Below are positions 8,960 to 18,627 of a DNA stretch of 64,000 bases, piece after piece. The notes under the pieces are model-generated. The model searched no databases and was not told the DNA's origin. It worked only from the letters and a program-made list of their open reading frames with translations. Both the position numbers and the translations under genes were made by a program. The DNA is from RPQJ01 sp963746325 (GTDB taxonomy: Bacteria > Pseudomonadota > Gammaproteobacteria > Steroidobacterales > Steroidobacteraceae), in assembly GCA_963746325.1 (NCBI GenBank), contig CAVVBC010000023.1, forward strand, positions 1 through 64,000. Reading direction: 5' to 3'. Within the stretch, counting starts at the first letter, position 1. Each line of letters starts with the position of its first letter.

Positions 8960-9501
8960 CACGCGACCCTGCGTGAGCGGCCGGCGGGCGCCATCGCCGC
9001 CGGATGGAGCTCGATGCAATCGACTGGGCAAGGCGGCAGGCACAGCTCGCAACCGGTGCACTGCGCGGCGATCACGGTGTGCATCTGGCGCGCCGCGCCT
9101 ACGATCGCGTCGACCGGGCAGGCCGGCAGGCAGCGCGCGCAGCCGATGCACCGCTCTTCGTCGATCCACGCCACCTGCGGCGGCTTGACGCTGCCATACG
9201 CCGGATCGACTGGACGAAGCGGGCGGTCGAGCAACGCGGCCAGCGCGCGCACCGTCGCCTCGCCCCCGGGTGGGCAGCGGTCGATGTCCGCTGCGCCGCT
9301 CGCGATCGCCGCGGCATAGGGTCGGCAGCCGGGGTACTGGCATTGACCACATTGCGTCTGCGGCAGCAACGCGTCGATGCGCGCCACCAGTGGGTCGGCA
9401 TCCGGCGTGATGCGCGTCGCGGCCCAGCCCAGCGCGCTGCCGAGCACCGCGGCCAGCGCCGCCGCGACGGCAAGGGCGAGCAGGATCGCGCTGGCGCTCA
9501 A
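8959..9501 (-). CDS. rsxB: Electron transport complex subunit RsxB/RnfB, Fe-S protein
   Basis: 180 residues. The start chosen is the TTG at 9501, which overlaps the rsxA stop (TTGA) and places the membrane anchor at residues 4-24, as in other RnfB proteins. The in-frame reading further upstream runs inside rsxA. Next come the Fe-S domain around QTQCGQCQYPGC (about residue 44) and two ferredoxin motifs, CIGCARCLPACP and CTGCELCLPPCP. RsxB relays electrons between RsxC and the membrane subunits. The TTG start is an inference from the coupling pattern and anchor position. Confidence 0.93.
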   Translation of the reverse strand: MSASAILLALAVAAALAAVLGSALGWAATRITPDADPLVARIDALLPQTQCGQCQYPGCRPYAAAIASGAADIDRCPPGGEATVRALAALLDRPLRPVDPAYGSVKPPQVAWIDEERCIGCARCLPACPVDAIVGAARQMHTVIAAQCTGCELCLPPCPVDCIELHPAAMAPAGRSRRVA

Positions 9502-10079
9502 CGCGCGCCCAGCCCCGCGAAACCCATGAATGCCAGCGCCATGATCCCGGCCGTAACCAGCGCGACCGGCGCGCCGCGAAACGCGGCGGGCACGTCCGCC
9601 GTTGCCAGCCGCTCGCGCAAGGCAGTGAACAGCAGCAGTGCGAGCCCGAAGCCCGCGCCGGCACTGGCCCCGAACACCAGCGACTCGAGCAGCCCGTGCT
9701 GGCGCTGGACGTTCAGCAGCGCGACGCCGAGCACGGCGCAGTTGGTCGTGATCAGCGGCAGGAAGATGCCAAGCAACTGGTGCAGCAGCGGACTGGTTGC
9801 ACGCACCATGAGCTCGGTGAGCTGCACCACGCCTGCGATCAGCAGGATGAAGCCGAGCGTGCGCAGGTATTCGAGTCCGAGCGGCACCAGCACCCATTCC
9901 CACAAGGCAAAGCTGAGGCCGGAGGCAACCGTAAGCACGAACAGCGTCGCGAGCGCCATGCCGGCGGCCGCCTCGAACCGGCGGCTCACGCCGATGAACG
10001 GGCAGAGCCCGAGAAAATGGGACAGGACGAAATTGTTGACCAGGCTCGCGCCGAGCGCGAGCAGCAGCAGCTCGGTCAT
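9498..10079 (-). CDS. rsxA: Electron transport complex subunit RsxA/RnfA
   Basis: 193 residues, all hydrophobic, with six predicted membrane segments. It opens with the invariant NNFVLSHFLGLCPFIGVS and carries GIFLPLITTNCAVLGVALLN, both hallmarks of RnfA. First gene of rsxABCDGE. It starts 19 bp after the metG stop on the same strand, so the whole block down to DUF1841 may be one transcript with metG. The Rnf complex uses NADH or ferredoxin with an ion gradient; in E. coli, Rsx keeps SoxR reduced. Confidence 0.96.
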   Translation of the reverse strand: MTELLLLALGASLVNNFVLSHFLGLCPFIGVSRRFEAAAGMALATLFVLTVASGLSFALWEWVLVPLGLEYLRTLGFILLIAGVVQLTELMVRATSPLLHQLLGIFLPLITTNCAVLGVALLNVQRQHGLLESLVFGASAGAGFGLALLLFTALRERLATADVPAAFRGAPVALVTAGIMALAFMGFAGLGAR

Positions 10080-10098
10080 GGGCTCCTCGCCGCGGGCG

Positions 10099-12198
10099 TC
10101 ACTTCACCTTCATGCCAGGCGTGGCACCGGCATCCGGGGAGAGGATGAAGATCTCCTGACCGCCGGGCCCGGCTGCGAGCACCATGCCTTCAGACATCCC
10201 GAATCGCATCTTGCGCGGTGCCAGGTTCGCGACGACGACTGTCAGCCGTCCGACGAGCTGCGCCGGGTCGTAGGCTGAGCGGATGCCCGCGAAGACCTGC
10301 CGCTTGCCCAGTTCGCCGAGATCGACGCTGAGCCTGAGCAGCTTGTCCGCCCCTTCGACGAGTTCGGCGGAATCGATGCGCGCGATGCGCAGGTCGACAC
10401 GCATAAATTCGTCGATGGAGAGGTCGGCCGGCTCCGCTGCCGCAGTCACGGCTGCTTGCTTGGCCGGCTTGGCGACTGCTGTTGCCGCGGGGGCGGATGC
10501 GACGGTCGTCGCCGTGCCGGCGGCAGTGGGTACGCCCGTGACCTGCAACGATTCGGCCGACGCGGCGAGCAACGCCTTGACGGCGGCTGGATCGACACGC
10601 GTGGCCAGCGGTTCGTATGCGCTGATCTGCGTGCCGAGCAACGGCGTCGCTGCATCGGACCACGCCTGCGGGGCCAGCCCCAGGAACTTCTCGGCGCCCG
10701 CGGCGAGCTTTGGCATGACGGGCTTCAGGTAAATCGCGAGCGCGCGGAACAGGTTCAGGCCCTGCGTGCAGACGCCCTGCACCTCGCCGGCGCGCGCTGC
10801 ATCCTTGGCCAGCAGCCACGGCTTCTGCTGGTCGATGTAGAGATTGGCGCGATCGGTGAGTGCCATGATCTCGCGCATCGCGCCGGCCAGGTCGCGGCCT
10901 TCGTAAAGTGCGGCGATGCGTTCGCCGGCCGCGGCGAACTCTTCCTGCAGGGCCGGCTCCGGCAGCGTCGCAGCGAGCTGGCCACCGGAACCGCGCGCGA
11001 TGAAACCCGCGCAGCGACTGGCGATGTTGACCAGCTTGCCGACGATGTCGGAGTTGACCTTCGCCGTGAAGTCGTCGAGGTTGAGGTCGAGGTCTTCGAC
11101 GCCGTCACCGAGGCGTGAGGCGAAGTAGTAGCGCAGGTACTCCGCGGGCAGGTGGTCGAGCCACGCGCGCGCCGAGATCAGCGTGCCGCGCGACTTCGAC
11201 ATCTTGAGCCCGTTCACGGTCAGGAAGCCGTGGGCGAACACCGAGGTCGGCGTGCGATAGCCCGCGCCCTGCAGTACCGCAGGCCAGAACAGCGTGTGGA
11301 AGTACACGATGTCCTTGCCGATGAAGTGATGGACCTCGGCGTCGCTGCCGGGTGCCCAGTAGCGGTCGAAGTCGCGGCCGGTGCGGCGGCAATAGTGCAG
11401 CAGGCTCGACAGGTACCCGATCGGCGCGTCGAGCCAGACATAGAAGTATTTGCCCGTCTCGCCCGGAATCTCGAAACCGAAATAGGGTTCGTCACGCGAG
11501 ATGTCCCAGTCGCGCAATCCGGCGCCGAACCACTCGCCGAGCTTGGAGGCGACCGCGGGCTGCAGTCGACCCGAACCGGTCCATTCGCGCAGCAGCGGCT
11601 CGAAGTCGCCGAGCTTGAAGAACAGGTGTTCCGATTCCTTCTGCACCGGGGTCGTGCCGCTTACGACCGAGATTGCATTGAGCAGATCGGCGGGGGTGTA
11701 CGTGGCGCCGCAGACTTCGCAGCTGTCGCCGTACTGGTCGAGCGCGCCGCACTTCGGGCACGTGCCACGGACGTAGCGGTCCGGCAGGAACATCTTCGCC
11801 TGCTCGTCGTAGGCCTGCACGATGGTCTCGCGGCGGATGTGGCCGCCGGCGACCAGTCGCCGATAGATTTCGTAGGTGAGTTCGCGGTTCTCTTCCGAGT
11901 GCGTGGTGTGGAAATTGTCGTAGGAAATGTCGAACCCGCTGAAATCGCGTCGCTGCTCGGCGCCGACACGGGCGATCAGTTCTTCGGGCGTGATGCCTTC
12001 CTGCCGGGCCTTGAGCATGATCGGCGTGCCGTGGGCATCGTTCGCCCAGATGAACAGCACGTCATGACCGCGCATGCGCTGGAACCGCACCCAGATGTCG
12101 GTCTGGACGTACTCGACGATGTGCCCGAGGTGGGGCGCACCGTTGGCGTACGGCAGGGCGCTGGTGACGAGCAGGGTGCGCTTGGGCTGGGCAGTCAT
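10099..12198 (-). CDS. metG: Methionyl-tRNA synthetase with C-terminal tRNA-binding domain
   Basis: Charges tRNA-Met. 699 residues from the ATG at 12198, a normal length for the long dimeric form. Visible motifs: PYANGAPHLGH (the HIGH motif, about residues 16-26), a zinc knuckle with CPKC and CEVC pairs (about 146-162), KMSKSRGT (about 332) and, after an Ala/Thr/Lys-rich linker, the EMAP/Trbp111-like tRNA-binding domain (about residue 600 onward). In-frame sequence upstream of 12198 falls in the palindromic repeat region and is not coding. Confidence 0.96.
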   Translation of the reverse strand: MTAQPKRTLLVTSALPYANGAPHLGHIVEYVQTDIWVRFQRMRGHDVLFIWANDAHGTPIMLKARQEGITPEELIARVGAEQRRDFSGFDISYDNFHTTHSEENRELTYEIYRRLVAGGHIRRETIVQAYDEQAKMFLPDRYVRGTCPKCGALDQYGDSCEVCGATYTPADLLNAISVVSGTTPVQKESEHLFFKLGDFEPLLREWTGSGRLQPAVASKLGEWFGAGLRDWDISRDEPYFGFEIPGETGKYFYVWLDAPIGYLSSLLHYCRRTGRDFDRYWAPGSDAEVHHFIGKDIVYFHTLFWPAVLQGAGYRTPTSVFAHGFLTVNGLKMSKSRGTLISARAWLDHLPAEYLRYYFASRLGDGVEDLDLNLDDFTAKVNSDIVGKLVNIASRCAGFIARGSGGQLAATLPEPALQEEFAAAGERIAALYEGRDLAGAMREIMALTDRANLYIDQQKPWLLAKDAARAGEVQGVCTQGLNLFRALAIYLKPVMPKLAAGAEKFLGLAPQAWSDAATPLLGTQISAYEPLATRVDPAAVKALLAASAESLQVTGVPTAAGTATTVASAPAATAVAKPAKQAAVTAAAEPADLSIDEFMRVDLRIARIDSAELVEGADKLLRLSVDLGELGKRQVFAGIRSAYDPAQLVGRLTVVVANLAPRKMRFGMSEGMVLAAGPGGQEIFILSPDAGATPGMKVK

Positions 12199-12308
12199 GG
12201 GGCGGGGCCGGTCGGCGTCGATGGGTCGGTCATTATGCCAGTCGAGCGCCGGAACGGCGTGATCGGTCGGTCCGTCGCAATGCTCGGCCCCGGACGCTCG
12301 GCTGTCGC

Positions 12309-12386
12309 GGGCGTTCGATCCGATGCCTGTCCCCGAGCTTGGAAAGGCAGACACGCGCTCGAGGACAGGCATCGGATCGAACGCCC
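12309..12386 (+). repeat. Conserved-loop hairpin, copy A
   Basis: 24-bp perfect stem (12309-12332 with 12363-12386), one mismatched pair (12333/12362), 5-bp inner stem (12334-12338 with 12357-12361) and the 18-nt loop TTGGAAAGGCAGACACGC (12339-12356). It is a member of the nine-copy family and lies upstream of metG in the 486-bp gap 12199-12684. A second module (12394-12439) follows after 7 nt. No other gene is seen in this gap. Confidence 0.9.
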
Positions 12387-12393
12387 GACACTC

Positions 12394-12439
12394 GGCGCCT
12401 GAGCTCGCACTCGCCACGGGCGAGCGCTCGCACGGCGCA
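12394..12439 (+). repeat. Second repeat module (conserved flanks, variable hairpin), copy next to A
   Basis: Starts with GGCGCCTGAGC (12394-12404) and ends with CACGGCGCA (12431-12439). Between them is a variable, self-complementary segment centred on CTCGCC-ACG-GGCGAG. The same two flanks enclose unrelated palindromes at 48451-48494 and, inverted, at 48656-48702. Confidence 0.75.
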
Positions 12440-12481
12440 AGCCGCCCGATCAGCGTCGGCTGTCACTGCACTACGGCGCAT

Positions 12482-12561
12482 GCAGCGAGACCCGGGGTAC
12501 GTCTTCCGCGCCGCGTGTCTGCCTTTCCAAGGCGCGGCAGACGTACCCCGGGTCTCGCTGC
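12482..12561 (-). repeat. Conserved-loop hairpin, copy B (inverted relative to A)
   Basis: 23-bp perfect stem (12482-12504 with 12539-12561), mismatch 12505/12538, 7-bp inner stem (12506-12512 with 12531-12537) and loop GCGTGTCTGCCTTTCCAA (12513-12530), the reverse complement of the copy A loop. The arm sequences share almost nothing with copy A, yet they are fully complementary to each other. Confidence 0.9.
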
Positions 12562-12684
12562 CTTGCGCAGGCTGCAGACACGTGCCCTCGGCGAAATGCC
12601 CCCGGCGATCGGGTCGATGCGGGGAGTGCGAATCCAGGTCGTCGGTGCGCGCGCAGCGACCGACTGGCGGCTAGGCGCGAAGCC

Positions 12685-13815
12685 TCAACCCATGTCCTTG
12701 AACTGCTCGAACTGCGGCTTGTTCATCGCCTTCTCGTAGGCCGAGCGCCCGGTGATCACGCCCTTGTCGAACAGCTCCTTGATCGCCGAATCCATCACGC
12801 GCATGCCGTGCGCCGCGCCGCTCTGCATCGCGTTCTCGAGCTGGTCGAGCTTGCCCTGGCGGATCAGGTTGGAGACGGCGGGGGTGTTGATCAGGATCTC
12901 GAGAGCGGCGATTCGCCCGCGCTTGTCGGCCCGCGGAATCAGCTGCTGCGAGATCACGCCGCGCAGCGAGGTCGACAGCATGGTGCGCACGTGGCCCTGC
13001 TTGTCCGCCGGAAACGCGTTGACGATGCGATCGACGGTGGGGGCCGCGCCGTTCGTGTGCAGGGTGCCCATGACCAGGATGCCCATCTCGGCGGCCGTGA
13101 CGGCAATGCTCATCGTCTCGAGGTCGCGCAATTCGCCGACCAGCACGATGTCCGGGTCCTCGCGCAGCGCTGAATGCAGCGCCTCGGCGAAACCGGGGCT
13201 GTGCAGGCCGACCTCGCGCTGGCTGACCAGGCAACTCTTGCGCGGGTGCACGAACTCGATCGGGTCCTCGATCGTGAGGATGTGGCCCTTCTCGCGCGCG
13301 TTGATGTCGTCGATCATCGCGGCAAGCGTCGTCGACTTGCCGGAACCGGTCTTGCCGGTGACCAGGATCAGGCCATTGTTGACGTGGCAAAGGCTGCGCA
13401 CGGCCTGCGGCAGGTTGAGCTGCTCGAGCGTCAGGGCCTTGGACGGGATGGCCCGCAGCACTGCGCCCAGGCCGCCGATGTGGCGGAAGACGTTGACGCG
13501 GAAGCGGGAGACGCCGGGAATCATGTACGCGAAGTCGGCGCCGTCCTTTTCTTCGAGCTGGGCTTGCGCGCGGCGCGTGATGAACTCGAGGATCGTGTCC
13601 TGCACGAACTGCTTTTCGAGCGGTTGGTCGCGCAGGGACTGCAAGGCACCGTGCAACCGCACGCGGGGCGGGTCGCCCGCGACGAAATGCAGGTCCGAGC
13701 CGCCTTTCTTGATCACCTCGAGCAGGAACTCGTCGATGCGCCGCGGTGTGTGCTGCGGCAGTTCACCCGTGCTGGAAGTGCCGCCCGCAACCTGGGTGAC
13801 CGTTTCGCTGCTCAT
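12685..13815 (-). CDS. PilT-family type IV pilus retraction ATPase (second of a tandem pair)
   Basis: Hexameric AAA+-like ATPase of the secretion-ATPase superfamily that powers pilus retraction. 376 residues: an N-terminal PAS-like region (SDLHFVAGDPPRVRLHG), Walker A GKTGSGKST (about 154-162), Asp box around IEDPIEFVH, Walker B IVLVGELRD and His box GTLHTNGA. GELRD is PilT-like, whereas PilU normally has GEVRS, so this is a PilT paralogue rather than a clear PilU. It starts 2 bp after the upstream paralogue, as the last gene of the kinase-PilT-PilT block. Confidence 0.93.
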   Translation of the reverse strand: MSSETVTQVAGGTSSTGELPQHTPRRIDEFLLEVIKKGGSDLHFVAGDPPRVRLHGALQSLRDQPLEKQFVQDTILEFITRRAQAQLEEKDGADFAYMIPGVSRFRVNVFRHIGGLGAVLRAIPSKALTLEQLNLPQAVRSLCHVNNGLILVTGKTGSGKSTTLAAMIDDINAREKGHILTIEDPIEFVHPRKSCLVSQREVGLHSPGFAEALHSALREDPDIVLVGELRDLETMSIAVTAAEMGILVMGTLHTNGAAPTVDRIVNAFPADKQGHVRTMLSTSLRGVISQQLIPRADKRGRIAALEILINTPAVSNLIRQGKLDQLENAMQSGAAHGMRVMDSAIKELFDKGVITGRSAYEKAMNKPQFEQFKDMG

Positions 13816-13817
13816 CG

Positions 13818-14916
13818 CTAGGCGCCTTGCGTCACGTCGGACTTGAGCGTGACGGTACCTTCGGGAATGTAGCGGGCAAAAGGCTTCTTGTCCTGCGCGT
13901 AGCCGAACGCGTCCTCCGGATCGATTTCGCGCGCCTGCACCGCCGCGAGCAGCGCCTGGTCGAGCGTCTGCATGCCGACGTCGCGGCCGGTCTGCAGCTG
14001 CGACGGAATCATGTGCGACTGCTCCGACGTGATGAGCTTGCCGATCGCGCGGTTCATGACCATCACTTCGCAGATCGCCTTGCGCCCGCGGAGGTCGGGC
14101 GTGCGCACGAGAAACTGCGTGACGACACCGAGCAGGCTCTGCGAGAGGAACCTCTTGGTCTGCTCGCGCTCCTCGGCGGGCAGTGCGTCGACGATGCGGT
14201 CGATGGTCTTGGTGGCGCTGGTCGTGTGCAGCGTGCCGAGCACGAGGTGGCCGGTCTCGGCGGCAGTCATCGCCCAGCGCACGGTGTCCGCGTCGCGCAG
14301 TTCGCCGACCAGGATGACGTCCGGATCTTCGCGCATCGCGGCCCGCACGCCTTCGGCAAAGGACGGGACGTGCGTATGCAGTTCGCGCTGGATGACCTGC
14401 GACTGCTTGCTGCGGTGGACGAATTCGATCGGGTCTTCGAGGCTGATGATGTTGAGCCGGCGCGTCTGGTTGAGGTGGTCGATCATCGCGGCGAGCGTGG
14501 TCGACTTGCCGGTGCCGGTCGAGCCGGTGACCAGCACCATGCCCTGGTGGAAGTCACAGAACCGTCTTCACGACCGGGGGCAGGTTCAGCGAATCGAGCG
14601 AGGGGACGTCGGACGGGATGGCCCGGAACACGGCGCCGACGCCCGTCTCCTTGCGAAAGACGTTCACGCGGAAGCGCGCGTTGTCCTCGGAGACATAGGA
14701 GAAATCGACGTCGTGGCCATGCTTGAACTGTTCCCTGTGCGTCGGCGTCAGGATCTCGGTGACGTAGCTTTCGAGCTCGGCCTCGGCCAGGTTGCGGAAC
14801 TTGATTGGCAGCAGGTCGCCGTTCATCCGCAGCATCGGCGGGACGCCCACCGCGAGGTGGACGTCCGAGCAGCCCTGCGAGGCGCCGAGTTTCAGGAATG
14901 CGTCGATGCGCGCCAA
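13818..14916 (-). CDS. PilT-family type IV pilus ATPase (first of a tandem pair, frameshifted at ~14559)
   Basis: The reading frame changes once. From the TTG at 14916 it encodes the N-terminal domain (CSDVHLAVGVPPMLRMNGDL) up to VVKTV, where a stop appears. Removing one T in GGTTCTG near 14559 joins it to CDFHQGMVLVTGSTGTGKST and the rest of the ATPase (DPIEFVH, VILVGELRD, GTLHTTSA), ending with DVTQGA. The corrected product is about 365 residues, full length for the family. The two PilT paralogues are adjacent and clearly diverged. Given many similar one-base breaks in the window, the gene is probably intact in the organism. Confidence 0.88.
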
Positions 14917-14923
14917 GGTGTCC

Positions 14924-17304
14924 TCAGAGGTAGCGTTCGAGCGCGGAGCGCAGTTCGTCCATGGTCTGGAACCGGCGCGACTTGTCCACGGACATCGCCT
15001 TGCACACGATTTCGGAGAGGCCGGGCGGGATGCCGGCGTTCACCTCGATCGGTGGCTTGGCCTTGCCCTGGACGTGCTGGTACATGACCGCCATGTGGTC
15101 GCCGCGGTGGTAGGGCGGCTCACCCGTGAGCATCTCATACAGGATGACGCCGAGCGAGTATACGTCGGCCCGTTCGTCCACTTTCTTGCCCAGGATCTGC
15201 TCGGGAGCCATGTATTTTGGCGACCCGATCACATATCCGGTCTTGGTCAGCTGCGTGTCGCCCTGCTGCTGCGCGGCGGCCACGCCGAAGTCGACGATCT
15301 TGACCAGGCCGGTTTCGTCGATCAGCACGTTGGCCGGTTTCAGGTCGCGGTGGATGATGCCCGACTGGTGCGCCACCGCCATGCCGGTGGCCACGTCCAT
15401 CGCGAAGCGCACTGCCTTGACCGAGCGGCAGCGGCTTGTCGTTGATCTCGTGGCCGAGGGTGTGCGACGGAAAGTACTCCATCGAGATCGCGTAGTTGCC
15501 GCGGATGAACAGGAAGTCGTAGATGCGGATGACGTTGCGATGCGTGATCTTGCGCGAGTAGCGCAACTCGTGCACGAACCGCTTCATCATCTCCTCGTCC
15601 TGCGAGACGTTGGGGTTCAGGAACTTGAGCACCAGCCGTTCGTCGACGACCGTGTCTTCCATGAGCAGCACGGTGCCGAAGGCGCCCTTGCCGATCTTCT
15701 GGATGTACTTGTAGCGGCCCTCGAGCACGTCGCCGGGCTTGAGCGCGGAGATGTCGAGGCGCTGCGCCGGGGCGGCCTGGCGCGCCATGCCGTCGAAGTC
15801 GGGCTTCTCGGCGAGCAGGGTCCGCGACGGCTCGGCCATGCGGGCGGCGCCTTGCTGCGCGTCGCGCACGCCGGTGGAGAAGCGGGCGTCCATGTCTTCC
15901 ACTGCGCGCATGGCCGCGTGGCTGACGGTGGGGTCCGCCGACTCGGCGCCGAAGGCTTCGAGCCGCGCGCGCACCACGTTCGGCGCTGCCGTCGTCGACC
16001 AGCCGGGCCAGCGCCGTGATGACCTCGAGTCGCGCTTCCTTCGACGCGCTGTCGAGGTACGGCAGCAGGCTCGCGATCGTGGCGGGATCGCCCAGCTTGC
16101 CGATGGCGCGCACCACGGTGGGCAGCGAGCGCTCGTCCGTGGCGCGCAACAGGTCGAGCAGGCAAGGCAGCGCGCGCGGGCTGCCGATTTCGGCCAGCGC
16201 GTCGACGGCGCGCTCGCGCACCCACCAGTCGCTGTCGCGCGTCGCCTCGATGAGGAAGCCGATGGCACGCTCGTCCTTGGTCTGGTTGAGGATCTCGATC
16301 GCGGCGCGACGGACGTCCTCGTCCTGGTCGCGGATCAGTTCGAGCGCGGCTTCGATCACGCGCGGCCCGCCGATCTTGGCGAGCGCGTCGGCCGCGCGGC
16401 TGCGCACCCACCAGTCGTCGTCCTTGATCGACTGCAGCAGCGCCTTGATGTGCGCCGTCGTGCCGATCTCGTTCAGCACCTCGACGGCCGCGCGGCGGGC
16501 GTTCTCGTCCTCGTCGCGCAGCACCGGGATCAGGTGCCGCATGGTATCGGGATGATTGGCGCGCACGACGGCGCTGATGGCCTTCTGCTGCGTCTCGACG
16601 TCCGGATCGCGCAGCACCTCGCACAGCAGGCCCACGTCGACGTTGCTGCCGAACTCGGCGAGCGCGTTGAGCACGGCCTGCCGCACGAACTTGCTGGTGT
16701 CCTTGAGCTGGCGCTGGAGCACCTCGGCCACGTCGGGACGGTTGAACCGCGCCAGGATGTTGATGATGTGGGTGCGCGCGATCGGGTCCTTGCCCTCGAC
16801 GCGGCTCATCAGGTCGGGCAGCAGGCTCTCGTCGGCCGTCTCGGCGATGATGCGGAACATGGCGGCCTTTTCCGCCGCGTCCTGGTTGTAGGCGCGCATC
16901 AGCACGTCACGCGCGTTGATCCGCGATTTTTGCGCCGTCAGGATGCCGACCACCGTGCCTTTCGGCATCGCAGGCTGGTCGAGCAGCGAAAAGAGCAGGC
17001 CCGCCGGGTAGTTGCGTGAGCTGGACAGCGCTGCGGCGGCACCGGCCACGGTCCGCTGGTTGCCCTCGGTGAGGCCGGCCGCCACCAGCGGAAAGGTCCG
17101 CTGGTCGAGCAGGGCAGTGAGCACCGCCACGAAGCCGGTCGTCTCCTGCTTGTCGGCGCTGGCGAGCGCGTCGAGCACGCGCGGAATGGCCGAAGGCCCC
17201 AGGCGCACGATTTTCTCGAGCGTCGCCCGATGACCGTCCTTGCCGTCAGACGCCTTGATCTCGGCGATCAGGCGATCGGCACGCAGGTTCGTGAAGAAAC
17301 TCAT
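14924..17304 (-). CDS. HEAT-repeat protein fused to a Ser/Thr protein kinase (two frameshifts, ~15420 and ~15983)
   Basis: About 793 residues after correction. Residues 1 to about 460 are HEAT/PBS-lyase repeats (recurring units such as DWWVRSRAADALAKIG and DWWVRERAVDALAEIG). A Hanks-type kinase follows from about residue 530: glycine loop IGKGAFGTVLL, VAIK-type Lys in LVLKFL, HRDLKPAN, DFG in IVDFGVAA, and APE in YMAPEQIL. Each frame change is restored by removing one G. No transmembrane segment is visible, so it is probably cytoplasmic. It lies 7 bp upstream of the two PilT ATPases and is probably co-transcribed with them, which suggests phosphorylation control or scaffolding of the pilus motor; that link is inferred. 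Confidence 0.87.
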
Positions 17305-17531
17305 GGGCGACGTGGTTGGATCATCTGCTCGTCACGGGCGGGGACGGTCCTCGTCCGGTGTGGGGTACAACGTCGCGCAGGCGCTACCGGTGGCGCCAAT
17401 GCCCGCTGACATTATGCCACGCAGTCGCAGCGCCCCGCGGGCCGCTGACCCGCCTCTGGCGATGGATCGTTTCCGCTACAATCTTGAATTGCCGGCACAT
17501 GCCGCCCCCCATGGCTCCGACGGACTTGCCC
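17305..17531. promoter_or_regulatory. Divergent promoter region between the kinase gene and mrp
   Basis: 227 bp between divergent genes. A TACAAT box at 17477-17482 could serve as the -10 for mrp, but no good -35 lies at the right distance. ATG codons at 17499, 17511 and 17532 are all in the mrp frame. No repeat or operator stands out. Confidence 0.3.
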
Positions 17532-18625
17532 ATGCAGGACGAACTACTCGCCCAGGCCCGCCTCTTGGTCGGGAATTATGTCGAACCGTACCTGGGGATG
17601 CCTCTGGCGGCGGCCAAAGCTGTGAAGTCCGTTCGATTGGAGGGCGGTCGGCCGGTCGTCGAGGTCGAACTCGGCTTTCCCCCGGGGTCCTACGCCCGCA
17701 CGCTCGAGGGCGAGCTCCAGTCGCTGCTGCGGGCCGAGCCCGGGCTGGCCGACGCCACGGTCACCGTCGGCTGGAAGGTCGCCGCGCATCCGGCGCAGGG
17801 CCAGCTGCAGCCGCTGCCGGGTATCCGCAACGTGCATCGCGGTGGCCTCCGGCAAGGGCGGTGTCGGCAAGTCGACGACCGCCGTCAACCTGGCGCTGGC
17901 CCTGGCGCTGGATGGCGCCCGGGTCGGGCTGCTCGACGCCGACATCTACGGACCGAGCCAGCCCCGCATGCTGGGGCTGCAGGGCGAACGGCCGGTCAGC
18001 CACGACGGCAAGCGCATCCAGCCGCTCGAGGCGCACGGCATCAAGGTCATGTCGATCGGCTTCCTGATCGAGGAAGAGCAGCCGATGGTCTGGCGCGGGC
18101 CGATGGTCACCCAGGCGCTTGCAGCAGCTGCTCAACGACACCGACTGGGGCGAGCTCGATTACCTGATCGTCGACATGCCGCCCGGCACGGGCGACATCC
18201 AGCTCACGCTGTCGCAGCGCGTGCCGGTGAGCGGCGCCGTGGTCGTGACCACGCCGCAGGACATCGCGTTGCTCGACGCGCGCAAGGGTCTGCGCATGTT
18301 CCAGAAGGTGAACGTGCCGGTGCTCGGCATCGTCGAGAACATGAGCACCCACGTGTGCTCGAGCTGCGGCCACGAGGAACCGATCTTCGGCAGCGGCGGC
18401 GGTGAGCGCATGGCCGCGCAGTACGGCGTGGCGCTGCTCGGGCAGCTGCCGCTCGACATCCGTATCCGCGCGGAAACGGATGCCGGCCGCCCGACCGTGG
18501 TCGTCGATCCCGCCGGTCCCATCGGCAAGGCCTACCAGGACACCGCGCGCCGCACCGCCGCCAGGCTTTCCGTCGCGGCCGGCGCTGCGGCGGGCTTCCC
18601 CACGATTACCGTCGAGGACACCTGA
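17532..18625 (+). CDS. mrp: Mrp/ApbC-type iron-sulfur cluster carrier ATPase (two frameshifts, ~17835 and ~18120)
   Basis: P-loop NTPase that carries and delivers [4Fe-4S] clusters. An N-terminal DUF59/MIP18-like domain (to about residue 95) is followed by the deviant Walker A ASGKGGVGKST, DADIYGPSQP, the switch region VDMPPGTGD and the cluster-binding CSSC pair (18358-18369). The frame changes at IRNV/IAVASGKGG (one surplus base near 17835) and at TQAL/QQLLND (surplus T near 18119-18120). Removing one base at each restores a normal Mrp of about 363 residues. Starts at 17511 or 17499 are possible. The dcd gene follows directly. Confidence 0.9.
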
Positions 18626-18627
18626 CC

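Noticed and set aside
12309..12561. Rho-independent terminators
   Set aside because: The stems are long and GC-rich but no T-run follows on either strand, and one family copy lies in a divergent promoter region.
12199..12684. Open frames of 80-140 codons in the repeat regions (also 24121-24499, 26214-26611, 48282-48838)
   Set aside because: They consist of the hairpin loop and arms translated in several frames (recurring RVCLSKL and GKADTRS fragments), have no ribosome-binding site and no recognisable domains.
13818..14916. True pilT pseudogene
   Set aside because: The only defect is a single surplus base, all motifs are intact on both sides, and similar breaks occur in genes that cannot plausibly be lost.
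15135..16268. Separate short kinase and HEAT genes
   Set aside because: The pieces abut exactly at the frame changes and join into one continuous HEAT-kinase protein without gaps or new start signals.
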